Below, in pieces: positions 11,746 to 25,354 of a stretch of DNA of 64,000 nt (position 1 is its first letter; each line of letters starts with the position of its first letter). A model generated the notes under the pieces. It was not told where the DNA came from. It made no database searches and saw nothing but the letters and a program-made list of their open reading frames with translations. The translations under genes were made by a program, and so were the position numbers. Source of the stretch: Tubulanus polymorphus (Eukaryota; Nemertea; Palaeonemertea; Tubulaniformes; Tubulanidae); NCBI RefSeq assembly GCF_964204645.1, contig NC_134031.1, positions 308,001 to 372,000 of the forward strand, given 5' to 3'.

Positions 11746-12965
11746 GTCACTTCAACTTACATTTCTATCGGTAACTGTTCACTTTTTCAACATCCGATGT
11801 GAAATTATTGTCTGAAAAAATTGACTGTTATTTTTATAAATCATGGATGATATCTGAAACTTTTTTCAATTTCAGTACTATATTCTCCTCTATCTGACTG
11901 TATGGTCGCTCTCTCAGAGGCTACAGCTGCGTCACGGTTTTATCCCGGGACAGTCTCTATCTGACTGGTCGCTCTCTGCAGTGATATCTTCCTGTAAGAG
12001 ATTCTGAGATGATGTTTGTAACAGTCAGTGTTCAGTGTTCAGTGAATGTAATTATATAAATCCGGATCTAAGTGTTTAGTGTAAATACGGGTAAAGACCG
12101 CAGGTGGTAGTGACATCTTGATTTATTAATATCAAACCCTATTTCTGACCACCACCTCCTCACCTTCATAACAGATATCAAACAGACTCTTCCATCCTCT
12201 CTCTCCTCTTTCCCCCTCTCTCTCCTCTTTATCGCCCACCACTCTCTGTCACTAGTCTCGTAGAGAATTGATTTCAACCAATCATTAACAGCTGATATAA
12301 AAATCAGTGTCTAATCTTCCTGTGTTTAATCAGTTGAGAATATAAACTCTGATATTAGTGATACTTGTGACTCGGGCGCCGGCGCAGCAGCCCCCTCCCC
12401 CTCCCCTCCTGCCCGCTGAATACATTAACAAACATTCACTTTTATATCAAAAATATATTTTCAATCTATATTTGAAACACTATACATGGATACATGTAGT
12501 ATATGTGTGTGTTGTGTTATAGATCTGGTCAAACAGAGATATATTTGCTGTTATTTAATTTTTTCTATAACAATCAAAACTTTGAATATTTTAGTTAATT
12601 CCTTGTTAGAGAGATTTAGAAATCCAATCACCCCTGCACCACCGGCCCCACTCACCCTGCAACCCCCACCCCCTGACGCCTTGTTAACTCGCAATTAGTA
12701 ATACATTCAGATACTCGAAACTGGTGACAATATAATCAATGTAAAACTGACGCAGCGCGGCGCAGTTTTTTAATTGATGATATTTGACGAATTTCAAAGA
12801 AAAATATTCTATAAATTCTATCGAAACAAAGAACGTTAAAATCGATGTTAAACATGTGTTATTCTATTGAAGTAGTTTCGGTACAGATGATATGTATGGA
12901 TTACATATCTTATCTTACACCCTGAAAACTACTTAAAACCTCTGATATCGGCAGCTCTTCACATT
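11746..12965. other. Intergenic, no gene seen
   Basis: Unique sequence with a small CT-rich patch (12197-12240). No gene recognised. Confidence 0.55.
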
Positions 12966-13075
12966 ACACACTGTGATCACATTCTCGCACCGCGCACTGT
13001 GATCACATTCTCGCACCGCGCACTGTGATCACATTCTCGCACCGCGCACTGCGATCACATTCTCGCACCGCGCAT
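12966..13075. repeat. 26-bp minisatellite, four copies
   Basis: The unit is CACTGTGATCACATTCTCGC plus ACCGCG. TGATCA gives each unit a small palindrome. Confidence 0.94.
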
Positions 13076-13614
13076 ATGTTCACTGATTTTTTTTTCTATC
13101 ATTGATATTTTCACGAATTCTGGTCAAGCGCAAGTAGGGTGATAATAAAAGCCCGTGACCGTGGTTACTGCTGCGGGTCTAAACCACAGCCGCGCAGTTA
13201 ACAGGGTTTTACACACAGATAATTGTTAAGTCGTCATTATCGGTGAACTGTGATTACTATTCTGGAGATGTGCTAGTCTAACCACTGGTCTGTGTTTTAC
13301 GGTCACGACAAATGTCACTTTATACGATTATAAATCAACAATTATTGACGCAGAGATTCTTTACTTATCCGGTAAGTTTCCCTAGTCTTATCACTGATTG
13401 GTCGGTGGTAAGCTGTCCGGGATTATTTGGAATCGTTACATCCGAAAACAATTGCCGTTTGTTGATGACACGTGCGGAAAATAAACGAAAACTCATCCAA
13501 CCTGAAATAGTCTCCACAGTCTGAAATGGTCGCGCGCGTCGAGTTTTTATCACTGAATTAATGTCATACATGATGAGATTTACATGGACTGTTTGCACCC
13601 GCTTAAATCACACT
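13076..13614. other. Intergenic, no gene seen
   Basis: Unique sequence. Overlapping opposite-strand open frames at 13312-13598 have no recognisable domain. Confidence 0.5.
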
Positions 13615-13870
13615 TTCTGGTCAGTATGTTGGTCAGTTTCTGAACAGTGGTCAGTCTGTTCGTCATTTTCTGGTCATTGGTCAGTCTATTGGTCAGTATG
13701 ACCACTGGACAGTCAGTTGGTCAGTTTGGGGCCACCGGGCACTCAGTTGACCAGTTTGTGTGGACTGGACACTTTTTTTCTGTGGACTGGTCAGTCTGAT
13801 CATGTTTTAGAGTCCATGGTCTGATAGTAAGTCTTTAACCAGTGGAAACACGGTTGGTCATTTCGGTGGA
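13615..13870. repeat. Degenerate TGGTCAGT-rich repeat
   Basis: TGGTCAGT and close variants recur irregularly, suggesting a decayed tandem array. Confidence 0.6.
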
Positions 13871-14515
13871 ACTATTTGACCACTCCCACGACACACAGCT
13901 GGTGACAATAAGCTACTCTGCTGTCCGGCGGTATAGTATGAGATGTAGGTGACATCACGTGTCGTAGGTTTCACGTTATTGTCGTTGATTGCTCAGCAAT
14001 TTCAGGCCATTAATGGTTAATGCATCGTGCGATATTACCACTGATAATAGGATGACATCGTGTGAAAGACTCATCTCTGTGAGAATCAGGGACAAGATGA
14101 TCGTTCTCAGGGGAAATTAGTGACTTCTTCATCGCTGCTGATACCTGTAATCTGTGAGAAATACTTCCGTAGTCGCAGTCTCACAGTCTCTCTCAGTCAG
14201 TCACAGTCTCCTCTCTCCCTGTCTCTCTGTCTCTCTATTGTAATGTATAGAGGTGTGTCTCTCTCGATTCTTCGTGACACATGTGAGAAATTTATAATGA
14301 ACAGATAAAACCATAAAACAACATGACAGAGAATGAGAGATCGCCGGAGCCTTTGTGTGTGGTGTGTGTTAGTAGAGGTTATTATAAAACTGAGTCATCC
14401 GCGCGCGCATTCTAATCATCGAGTTCACCTGAAACTGATACTACTGTCTTAACAGTCTACATAGATACAGTTCAGGACCACGCTTAAACCATACCGAGCA
14501 GTCTTAGATACCAGC
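13871..14515. other. Intergenic, no gene seen
   Basis: Unique sequence with a short CT-rich patch (14180-14240). Confidence 0.5.
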
Positions 14516-14680
14516 TCTGGACAAACCACCGAGCCCAGTGTGGAGCCAGGCTCAGGACTGGACAAACCACCGAGCCCAGTGTGAAGCCAGGCCCAGGACT
14601 GGACAAACTACCGAGCCCAGTGTGAAGCCAGGCCCAGGACTGGACAAACCACCGAGCCCAGTGTGAAACCAGGCAGCCCT
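14516..14680. repeat. 41-bp minisatellite, four copies
   Basis: The unit contains GGACAAACCACCGAGCCCAG followed by TGTGAAGCCAGGCCCAGGACT. Confidence 0.94.
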
Positions 14681-14732
14681 GTCACAAACTTAAAAATTGT
14701 TAAGTTAAGAAATAGTATAAAGGATATTGAAA

Positions 14733-14925
14733 GAAAGGAGAGGAGAGAGAGAGGAGAGGGGACAGAGGAGAGGAGAGAGAGAGGAGAGGGGACAGAGGAG
14801 AGGAGAGAGAGAGGAGAGGGGACAGAGGAGAGGAGAGAGGAGAGAGAGGAGAGGGGGGGGGGAGAGAGAGAGAGGGGGGAGAGAGGGGAGAGGGGAGAGA
14901 GAGAGAGGAGAAAGAGAGAGGAATT
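14733..14925. repeat. GA-rich repeat with about 28-bp period
   Basis: Three long copies of a unit containing GAGAGGGGACAGAGGAGAGG, then irregular purines. Confidence 0.9.
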
Positions 14926-15384
14926 GTTAAATGATTAATTGTTAATAAGCTCAGTTGGTTTAATCGTAATTGTGTATTCGTGGATCCGCGCTCTATGGAG
15001 AAGTGGCTGCTGTAATCTAATAAAACTCATCTCATCCAGTCATTAATATTGAATAGAATGAACGACCCCACGGGTGCTGTGGGGCAGCACAGGGCGGACT
15101 GGGGCACATGTCATCTCACCCAGATACACGCTCTTATTGTCTATATCAAGGGAAATCAGTATCGAGTGAAAATTACCAGATTTCATGATATAAGATGACG
15201 GTGAATACAGTGAGTAATTAGAATCAAGTGTTCACCGAGCAAGAATTAATCTGTGTTCAGTGATGATCAGTGATGGGTTTGTCTCTCAGGTATAATTACA
15301 CCTATACCTCCATACATCACATAATACAGCAGTGAAACACTGAAATATTCAACATCTTCACTATACAACCTATTTACAATATAG
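14926..15384. other. Intergenic, no gene seen
   Basis: Unique sequence without recognised features. Confidence 0.5.
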
Positions 15385-15570
15385 TTTCACAGTTGTGTGG
15401 GTTTAATTCCACCCTGGACCCAGTTCCACAGTTGTGCGGGTTTAGTTGACTGTAGATCCAGTTCCACACTTTTGCGGGTTTGATTTGACAGTGGATCCAG
15501 TTCCACAGTTGTGTGGGTTTGTTTGTTCCACAGTTGTGTGGGTTTGTTTGGACTCAGTTCCACAATGTTG
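15385..15570 (-). repeat. Inverted copy of the GGAACTGTGG family
   Basis: CAGTTCCACAGTTGTGTGGG units appear on the plus strand, the opposite orientation to 4985-5325, with a TTTGATTTGACAGTGGATC spacer. Confidence 0.85.
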
Positions 15571-15892
15571 TTGGTTTGATTTGACTTTTCCTTTTGTTCC
15601 CTTAGAATCAAGTACAGTATGTTTTCCTTAGAATTGAGAAATATTAATAAAAAGAATAGCATAAAACATTAAAGAAAACAAAAAACAATATTGATGATTT
15701 ATTGAGAAGTGATGAGCAAAAAGATCAAATAAAGCAAGGTGATGATGAAGATAGAAAAGAAGCTGTTACTGAAGCTGTTACTGTTATTGTTACTGAATTG
15801 ATTGTGTTTTAACAGTTCATCAGAGACATTCATTAAACATTGATTCAGTAAACAGTGATTCAACCTTGGCAGATTGTGAAGGAGGCGAGGGG

Positions 15893-16135
15893 CTGAACAA
15901 AATCCAAAAGGGCCCAAACAAAATCCAAAAGGGCCCAAACAAAATCCAAAGGGCCCAAACAAAATCCAAAAGGGCCCAAACAAAATCCAAAGGGCCCAAA
16001 CAAAATCCAAGGGGCCCAAACAAAATCCAAGGGGCCCAAACAAAATCCAAGGGGCCCAAACAAAATCCAAGGGGCCCAAACAAAATCCAAGGGGCCCAAA
16101 CAAAATCCAAAAGGACCCAAACAAAATCCAAAACT
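15893..16135. repeat. 20-bp minisatellite, about 12 copies
   Basis: Unit GGCCCAAACAAAATCCAAGG with AAAGG variants. Period switches between 19, 20 and 21 keep several minus-strand frames open; those are repeat translations. Confidence 0.96.
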
Positions 16136-18245
16136 GCAAACACTCGATGAGTCACGAAGTGTAAAAAGACAAAGAACAAAAGAGGTTGAAGATGATTTGA
16201 TAATGTTGTAAATTGAGAGTGATTTAGAAACAGTTCCATACAGAGATGTGAGTTTGAGGTGAGATGTCGGAGTCTGTCTGGTGATGGTTGTGTGAGTTGT
16301 GGTATCTGCTGCTGCTGCTGCTGGTGTCTGTCTCATCTCTCTCTATCGGCGGCAGTAGAGTGATTATGGTTGTCTGTTTATCCGGTGTAATCTTGTGTCA
16401 ACTGCTTTAAGAGCAATTTAATTACGGTACATCTTCTCTATTGAGCGAATCGGATGACAGCCTCACGCGGTATAATCAATACGACTTACTGCCGTTACTA
16501 GCAGCCAGTTGTGTGCTGATGAGCAGCGAGAGCTCGCACTGTCACTGTCACTGTCCGCATCTCTTAAAGGGGTTCTACCGCAATACTCGACAACTCACAA
16601 ACTATGAAAATAAAATCAACTCTGGATCCATATTTCACAGATATATAAGCTAGATATGTATCTCATCGAAGAAACGATGTAAAATCGCAGGATAAAAAAG
16701 GAAAATCGAGTCCCGAAATGTGTCTTCGAGCTGTGGTTTATTCAACGTTTCGTCCTGATTAGTGTCATCTTATGGAATAATAGAAAATTGCAACAAAATT
16801 ATGAAATATAACATAAAGAGTAATCAAATAAATAATGAGGAATGACATAAACTAACGAAATAAACACAGAGAAAAAAATAGAGAATAAAGACAACTTCGG
16901 TTAGAAACTTAACAATATCGCGGCGAAAATTTTCATTTTGATTCTGGATGTCGTTTTTTATAATTTACGTTTGTGATTTTCAATCAGAATTAGTTTATTT
17001 TCAATGATTAAAAGAGTAAAAATGTCAAGTAAAACTGCGATGATTTTGTGTGTTATATGGGCAGTTATGAGGGAATGTTGTCCTGGTATCAGTGAAGAGG
17101 GCCACGGACCACTGCGTCATCATCAACAGAGAGAGAGAGAGAGAGAGAGAGTGATAATCGGACTCCTCAGACTCGTCAGTCAGACTCCTCAGTCCCTCGA
17201 TCGGTGGTGGTGAATATTATGTAGTATCATCAAACTGACAGATATACATTAACTAACCACATCTATCTATCTGGTCAAGTGACTCTCGTTTAAGACTAGA
17301 TAATCATATTAATTATATCTATCTGTGAGATTCTGTCAACTTTCAGGAAATACATTTGTCACTTGACTTATTCTGACCATATGGACGTTAGATACAGACC
17401 ACGGGGGGCATCTCATAATCATTCAATGGGTCGGGCGTCTCTCCAGCCTCAAGGGCAATAACCACGTCATCGATCTACACCCCCCCCCCCACGCCTGTCC
17501 AGCTCTAGGACCCGAGTCACGGCTTTGACGAGTTTCTTATTATGACCGATATATAAGTAATAGTGGCCCCGGTCGCGCATCACTTCGTGTTTACAAAACC
17601 TTTACAAACATGGTTTAAACTAAACTAACTTGATTGAAATAGTATTCACTGCTACATTTTTACCAACTATCTTTCGAAAAGACAAAATATTAATTTAAAT
17701 TTGAATGAATTACAATAATTTACAATCAATTACAGTAAATTATGATAAGTGACATTAATTTACAAATAAAAACGATTCTTTGAACTACTGTAGATTTTAC
17801 ATACAATCAGATACAAATGGTAAAAGTAAAATATAAAAGAGACAGATTGAGAATATGAATCGTTCCCTAAAGATTCAAGTACGGGAATCATTTTATGATA
17901 GAATTAATCAACGGACAGCTCGCACTTACATAAGTACATCCATAATTCATCATTAAACGTAACTTCACTTACTGAAGTACTTTCATATGTCATCATTCTA
18001 TTCATTCTAATGGATTTAAACACTTTCTGATGGTAATTAGAATTCCTTGATTTTTCAACGTGATGTTTATTATTTTTTTGAGTGCAGCGCATAAGATTCC
18101 TTAATCAATCAACCAATCTACTGTTTTTAATGATTTTGAAAGTGTTTGCCCTGAATATTTGTCGAAATCTAAGACGAGTCTTTAAAAATCTGATCTATTA
18201 ATTTGCAGTTCAGTTTCACTGGTGACAGTAGGCTGGAATATCATC
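16136..18245. other. Intergenic, no gene seen
   Basis: AT-rich unique sequence with CTG (16306-16323), GA (17129-17150) and a C10 run (17481-17490). No gene recognised. Confidence 0.55.
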
Positions 18246-18249
18246 CATT

Positions 18250-18442
18250 TAACTGAGAGATAACTGTTTAACTCATAGATAACTGTTTAACTGAGAGAAA
18301 ACTGTTTAACTCAGAGATAACTGTTTAACTCAGAGATAACTGTTTAACTGAGAGATAACTGTTAAACTCAGGGATAACCGTTTAACTCAGAGATAACTGT
18401 TTAACTCAGAGATAACTGTTTAACTCAGAGATAACTGTTTGA
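18250..18442 (-). repeat. 19-bp satellite, about 10 copies
   Basis: Unit ACTGTTTAACTCAGAGATA with variants (ACTGAGAGA). It is the reverse complement of the 19-bp unit in the larger array at 49246-49895. Confidence 0.95.
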
Positions 18443-19205
18443 TTGGCCAGTTAGTTGGAATATTTTTCTCACATGAAGTACCAGTAATATCCCATTCTCA
18501 AGTCGGACAGTTTTGGTCGTAGAATAAATGAAATGACTCGAGCGGAGAATCTACTGTATAATGATGTACCGGGTGACTGCCTCGCGGCTGTCTTTAATAT
18601 CGAATGCCGCTCACGATATAAAGATGTTGTTTTAGTGAAAGATGAAATATTGTATAAGATAATGGAATTGATTATGACTGATGGTCGACAGTGTTTACGG
18701 TTAATCACGCGGTTAGTTATATCTGTTATACATGAATGATTTCAGATCTTCACATCGAGTCGAACTACATGAAGATACATGATAACTGTTTATCATCAGT
18801 CAAACTCCGAGAACTCATCTCGGAGAAGCTTTCTTTTTCTAGAGCTCTGACACATTACAGACCCGGCCTAACAGCCGTCACAATCATGTCCATTCAATAA
18901 CTTAACGCTCTAACGATTATATTTGTGAATTAATTTGTCTGTCGTTTTTGAATCTTTTCATGATTTTATATTTCGGCTTTCCTGAAATAAATATTGAATC
19001 GAATCCAAAAAATTTAAAAAAATAAAATCGTTTATGTCCATTTTTTATACCTTTGTGAAACTTATTACATAAAAAGAAAATCCAATTCATATAGGACTAA
19101 AACAATCTTGGAGAAACTGTGAAATTGAAGTTGTTTTTATTTAGATGAGTTCCACGCAGGGCGTTTCATTTGCAAGTTTGGAGTTTCCCCCAAGTTGTGT
19201 GGGAC
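18443..19205. other. Intergenic, no gene seen
   Basis: Overlapping opposite-strand open frames at 18469-18739 lack known domains. The rest is AT-rich unique sequence. Confidence 0.5.
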
Positions 19206-19237
19206 CATGGACGTATAAACTAGATTATACGTCCATG
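19206..19237. repeat. 32-bp near-perfect palindrome
   Basis: CATGGACGTATAA and its exact reverse complement TTATACGTCCATG flank ACTAGA, whose central CTAG is itself palindromic, leaving one A-A mismatch pair. Confidence 0.9.
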
Positions 19238-19404
19238 ATGGGACTAAAAACGGTTTTCAATTCGGGTATATCTTACGTGGGCTATGAAACATATTGACAC
19301 TGAGACAGAAACTGCAGTAGTGCATGTATCAGGAAGTTTGAGGTTCTAATCAAGAAGAAACTTCTCTTCGTGTAAGAAACACACACAGAATCAGTTTGTT
19401 AAAC

Positions 19405-19556
19405 TGCATCAGCAGATAACAGCAGATAACAGCAGATAACAGCAGATATCGGCAGATATCGGCAGATAACTGCAGATAACAGCAGATATCAGCAGATATC
19501 AGCAGATATCGGCAGATAACAGCAGATATCAGCAGATAACAGCAGATATCAGCAGC
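19405..19556. repeat. 10-bp AGCAGATAAC/AGCAGATATC array
   Basis: About 15 copies of a 10-bp unit with two main variants (ATAAC, ATATC) and some GGCAGAT forms. Confidence 0.94.
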
Positions 19557-19854
19557 AGGCGGATTTAATGATCCATAGAGAAATTATCCAATCATAGAAT
19601 TCATGTCACGGTAACTATCTACTGTTAGAGGTAACCGTCACGGTAAAATCCCAGTAGTAGAATAAATATATCCGATCACCATCTCTGTGATGTGTAGATA
19701 TAAATCATATCACGATTCATATCGAACTGAACATCGAGTAGGTCGAACTCATTTTCACACGAATGAAGATTCTTTATATCTAATCTGTGCAGAACATAGT
19801 CGTCATTGACAACTAACAAACATACTTCCTGCGTGTACGGAATTTTAGTAGCTT

Positions 19855-20180
19855 CCCCCTCTCTACTCTCATCTCTCGCACCCTCTCTCCCTCCCTCCCT
19901 CTCTACCTCTCTCCCCTCTCCTCTCTCCTCTCTCCTCTCTCCTCTCTCCTCTCTCCTCTCTCCTCTCTCCTCTCTCCTCTCTCCTCTCTCCTCTCTCCTC
20001 TCTCCTCTCTCCTCTCTCCTCTCTCCTCTCTCCTCTCTCCTCTCTCCTCTCTCCTCTCTCCTCTCTCCTCTCTCCTCTCTCCTCTCTCCTCTCTCCTCTC
20101 TCCTCTCTCCTCTCTCCTCTCTCCTCTCTCCTCTCTCCTCTCTCCCTCTCCTCTCTCCTCTCCCTCCTCTCCCTTTCCTC
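19855..20180. repeat. CTCTCCT heptamer array, about 33 copies
   Basis: About 320 bp of nearly unbroken pyrimidine, mostly CTCTCCT. Open frames on both strands are repeat translations. Confidence 0.96.
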
Positions 20181-21725
20181 AAACTAATCTAATTATCAAA
20201 GTGATTATCATTGTTTGAGATGAAACTCTAATATCGCCAGAGTTTTATGAATTCAATTGTGCTTTTTTCAGGGAAGTGAAATTGAGATCTCATAAATTCC
20301 ACAGATGTCTATCAGAGATGAATTGTGATTTATCAGGAATACGGAGAAAGATTGTGATATATCAAAATACAGAGATGGATTGTCTGGATTTCTGTTAGTC
20401 AAATATGAAGATTATTAATAGAATTTAGACTGAAATCAATAATTATTTGAATAAACTTAGATTGGACCTAGCACCGAACATCTGTTTAACACATCTACAA
20501 ATAAAACTCTCATTTTTTTTTTCAAATTTCTTGTTTAAATTAAGACCTTTTGTTCTCGGTACATAAACTGTATGTCTATAAAACATATGTTTTTGTTTGA
20601 GTCGGATCAGCTCATCTATCATTGAAAGACAAAGAGTCAGCTAGACAGCTAGACAGATAGACAGATAGACAGGGAGGCAGATATTCGGTTCCTTGTGTCG
20701 ACACGGATCAGAATGAACTTTCTATTTTTCTCTCAAGACAAGCAGAAAATAATTCATCAACTTCTTATTCGAAAATATGAATAGAACAAAATCATTTTCT
20801 CCCATCATCAGCGAGTGTCATTGTTAGTGTGACATTGAGTGTCAGGTGCGAGTGTGCCGCTGTCATTGGGTATGAATAGGATTATAGATTGAGGAACATC
20901 TATCTGAAAATAACAGAATCAGATACGCGACATCTGAACCAAGACTGTGACTCTGTGACTGTCCGTCCGTCTGTCCGTCTCCGTGTGGTGGCTTAATCTG
21001 CTGCATGTCATATAGTATCTGCATACATTGAATCAAAACTGAAGTCGATTAAATGAGTTTTAATGTGTTCTCACGAGTCCGTGTGAAGTTTTAATAAGGG
21101 GTTTTCAAATTTAATCTAAACCTTGGGCCATAACAGAGGCCCGGGCCCACGGCATAATAAGCCTCTGAGCGATAGGGCAGTATATAAGGCCATTGAGCCC
21201 TAGGAGCCCTAGTAGACTCACAGGACTGATGAGTCATTATGTGAACTAGTCAGAAGCAGTGGTGGGTGGATCGTGGTGGATACCGCAATGATGGATACAG
21301 TGACGGAGGTGGATACTGTGATGGTGGATACTGTGGCGAATGTGTTTTTATAAGTGGTCGACGAAAATAAATAATTAAACGATGCACGCGACAAATTCAA
21401 ATATTGCTAAACCGCTTCACGGCGTCGAAATTCTAATTGAATAGTGTTTCATCTCTAGTGATTTCATAGTCGGTTTAAAGTGCGTCTTTATAAGAGGCGT
21501 TTAACGGCTGGAAAAGAGCTACACTGCGATGTATTGAATTGTCACTTGATGTTATTTCTCATCAGTTTTAATACTGAACTAACAGCACTTGTGTTGATGC
21601 ATCGTAATCTCACATTTATAAATTCACTGATTAGTTTTTCTATAAGTGAAGCTGCTTCATAAAATCAATGATATCATTTTCTGTTGTCATTACATATCAT
21701 TCAAATATTAACCCTTTCCTCCGCG
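20181..21725. other. Intergenic, no gene seen
   Basis: Unique sequence with a GACAGATA repeat (20640-20675), a TATATAAG motif at 21180-21187 and a GGATAC-rich patch (21265-21340). Confidence 0.5.
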
Positions 21726-22078
21726 GTGTACAAGTCTCTCTCCCCTCTCCTCTCTCCTCTGTCCTCTCTCCTATCTTGTCTGTCCTCTCTTCTCTCTCCT
21801 CTCCTCTCTCTCCTCTCTCCTCTCCTCTCTCTCCTCTCTCTTCTCTCCTCTCTCGCCTCTCTCCTCTCTCCTCTCTCCTCTCTCTCCTCTCTCCTCTCTC
21901 TCTCTCCTCTCTCCTCTCGCCTCTCTCCTCTCTCCTCTCTCCTCTCTCCTCTCTCCTCTCTCCCTCTCCTCTCTCCTCTCTCCTCTCTCCTCTCCTCTCT
22001 CTCCTCTCTCCTCTCTCTCTCTCCTCTCTCCTCTCTCCTCTCTTCTCTCTCCTCTCTCCTCTCTCCTCTCTCTTCTCA
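21726..22078. repeat. Interrupted CTCTCCT array
   Basis: 350 bp of pyrimidine repeat related to 19855-20180 but more interrupted (CTCTCTCC, CTCGCC). Confidence 0.95.
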
Positions 22079-24344
22079 AGAAATGCTAGGCCCTGTCAGC
22101 ACTGACCCGAGGCCTCAAAATAGTTAAATGAATACCATTTTTAAAATCATATTTTTGACCTCTTCCAAATGGATTCACTAATATACGTACAGTGTGCGTT
22201 GTATCGCCGAACAATAGAAAACGTGCTTCAAACCCCAGGGATAGTTTATATAGAATTCTTCGCAATTAAATCCTGGATTAATAATTGTTGATAGAATGAT
22301 TAATAATCCTAGGTTAAATCAGTATTAATTGAGGGAATATGTCAATTGTTATCAACTGAGCTATTATAGAGAATGTCAATGATACCAGTAGCCTATACCC
22401 CTAACCCTCTCAGCCTACCCGCCTGTCACCTCGCTGAATTAATCATTTATTTACGCTCATTTCACTCTTTATTCTATTATTATTAGTGACCACGTTTTTT
22501 ACTGCTGCCTATAATTTTCACACCACATGAGATTTGGTCGATTGGATGGATCGGGTGGATCGGGTCAGATCGCGGGATGATTGGTCATTTTACAGCCATA
22601 GCGATTAATCCTGGTTTATTGTGAATCTCTCGAGTGGAAGTAGTGAATATACTGGGGGTCAATTTAACCTGGTAGTTATTCTATAGGTCTCGATTCAGTG
22701 GCTGATTGCAACTTTATAGATTATTGACAATTATGGTTTATCGGTCTAAAATCGTTTGAAATAACGATGAAATTCATTCCTAATCCGACAAATAGAAAAT
22801 GTCATTTTTTGTAAAAACGATTGTTACAGGAATAACAGGAATTATTATTGTTGAAGAGGATGGGTTAAAATTGGGGTTAATTACTAATTAACGACACTTC
22901 ATTAACAGTATTACAACGCGAGCATCAGTAATTAGTGTCAAACATTCATATATATTACTGCAGTAATTTACAAGTCTATTATCATCATCCGGATATTCAA
23001 ACCATCCCTAGCCATCATCCAGCATCAATTAGATTCCAGCACCAGCAGCAGCAGCGGCAGCAGCATCAGCGGCAGTACTGTCTCCTCAAATATAATATTC
23101 ATATCAATGTGATAGTTTTACCAAACTGTGTCCTGGGTTTAGTTTCACGAGTCTTAAGTCTAACTCTAATTCTTAGTTTAATGCTCATGTTTTCAATTAG
23201 AAAAACCATTCAAACTTATTCGTTTTAAGCTCAAACTCCCTCCCTGCACCCCCTCTGCTCCCCTCCTCCCTCCCTCCCTCCTGCACCCCATAGCTTGACA
23301 TATTTTTTCGGATCTGATATTTATGATTTGGCTGATAATTCTACGAATGAAATCGAATCCTCCATCGCGACCACCAACAAAACAAATAAATATACACAAT
23401 TGATAAAAAGAGAGAGGGAGAGAGAGAGAGAGATATGCGAGGAGGATCACATTGTATTGTATTCTGAGAAACTGCGAATAAAAGTATTTGTAACCTTTAA
23501 AAAAGTTCAAGTCCCGTCGTCAATAGAACAGTTGAAGTGATAACGATTCACTGTTGTAAATTATATTATATTTATTCAATTCGTTCATGTAAATCATTGA
23601 ATGAATGCATTTCAGAATTATATTTTATAAATGGTCTAGAAATTTAGAAAGTTTCGTACGAATTATTTTAACATAGAGTGCAATAATGGATGCAGGAGTC
23701 CCAGGAGAGGTCAGTGAAGTGAGTCGGAGCCTCCCTTTAGCATCATGACGGATACTGGACTCAATTCAAATAGTTCCATCAATTTGATTTGACCGTGGAT
23801 TATAACACATTTCATAGTCCATCATTTGACTCAAAGTCAGTTCACTTTCAATGTTTTAAGAGTCACAACTGAAACAGGTAGAGCCTTGGTTAAGTTTGAC
23901 TCTAGATTCAAAGTTCATTCCAACATTTCTAGTTCGAAAACAAAGTTTGAAATACATAATTCAAAGTTTATAAAATCCACTGACCAGTTACAATATATAC
24001 AGTATGTACACATATTTCGATAATAATTTATACTAAAATCACATTCTATTATTTATACTTTTATACTAATGTATTATCTGTTGAGTTAATCCGAGTTGAG
24101 ATGAGTTCATATTTCAGATGACGCTATGTTAACTGTGGAACGTCCATGGGCATTATTCATAGAGATCGACAATTCATAAACTAAGCTTAGTTAAAATGGA
24201 CACTGAACTGAATGAATTATTCACACAGATTCATGTAGATTGATACAGTATTTCTGCCTGGATTTATCAGTCAAACTTTATTCACTATATGATTTTGCCC
24301 AAAAAGTCGATTAAAAGTACATATGAATAGTAAGCTGTAGAGCG
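22079..24344. other. Intergenic, no gene seen
   Basis: Unique AT-rich sequence with a CAG/CGG-like patch (23040-23075) and a GA run (23408-23432). Confidence 0.55.
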
Positions 24345-24440
24345 GGATAGAGCGGGATAGAGAGGGGAAGGGAGGGGAAGGGAGGGGAAGGGAAGGGAGG
24401 GGAAGGGAGGGGAAGGGAGGGGAAGGGAGGGGAAGGGAGT
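24345..24440. repeat. GGGAGGGGAA minisatellite
   Basis: Two AGCGGGATAG units and then about nine GGGAGGGGAA units, a G-run-rich strand that could form G-quadruplexes. Confidence 0.93.
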
Positions 24441-25354
24441 GTAATATAAGTAGTGAGTGGACACTAGTTTTATATAGTTATCTATGGTAAAACATTGAAG
24501 TGGTGGTCAATTGAAGGGTTCTCTATTTTATCTCTTCATTACAATCATTTCCTGGGCAGGAAAATTCGAGATGTTGAGCTTTTATCAACAGGATGTAAGG
24601 GGTTATTGAGTTCAGTATCAGTGTAGAGAGAGATCGATTCAGCGGCTCATGGTGGTCAAACTCTCACCTCACCGGACATCAACAACCACAAAATACAAAT
24701 CTCCCCTAATCCGATCTGTAAAAACGATAAGGATTTTTTTTCTGATAAAAATAAAGCGTTCGGATCGCGATATTTCTGACCGGACAAATTGATAGGATTA
24801 ACCCCCCGCGAAGAGTACACACATTATTTTCACCAGCCACAGAATGAATAAATGAGTAAATGTTTCTCTCGATGTTTGTTTCTATGGGGATTTCTGTTAT
24901 TATTTTACTATTGTTATTACTGTGAAATTCGATATTGTTTTTTTTTTATTACAGTAGCAAAAAAAGCTGAGATGATCTTTCGAATTGGCTGAATAATTCC
25001 AGATATAAACTGACTCCAATTAATTCGTTACACTCTGCGACTCGCCTGATAATCAGTGTCTGTAATTACAGATATGATAACCCCCCCCCCCCACATCTCC
25101 CCCCAACCCTGGACACGACACTTCTCTATGCTCTCTATCAGTTATAAGATGAACCTTTTGATCGATATATTATATTTGATAGATTGAATATCGGTGAAGT
25201 TTTCTACAGTTTAAACAGCTGCTAATGATATTACATGACGTCATCATTAAAGCAGACGAACAACAATCTCTCTCACTATGAGATATCAAACTGATCATAT
25301 AGAAATAATTCCAAAGTGTATGCAATCTTTATGAGAAGCTTTCACAAAAATCGT
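24441..25354. other. Intergenic, no gene seen
   Basis: Unique sequence with a C12 run at 25081-25092. Confidence 0.55.

Noticed and set aside
15699-16336. Three overlapping minus-strand frames rich in Phe-Gly-Pro-Leu repeats
   Set aside because: The 20-bp repeat with 19- and 21-bp variants shifts frame and keeps all three open, which real coding would not.
19676-20192. 168-residue and 128-residue open frames on opposite strands
   Set aside because: Both are readings of the CTCTCCT heptamer repeat.
21220-21260. CTGATGAG motif suggesting a hammerhead ribozyme
   Set aside because: No GAAA box after a pairing stem II, and no stem I or III partner found; other CTGATGA sites in the window fail in the same way.
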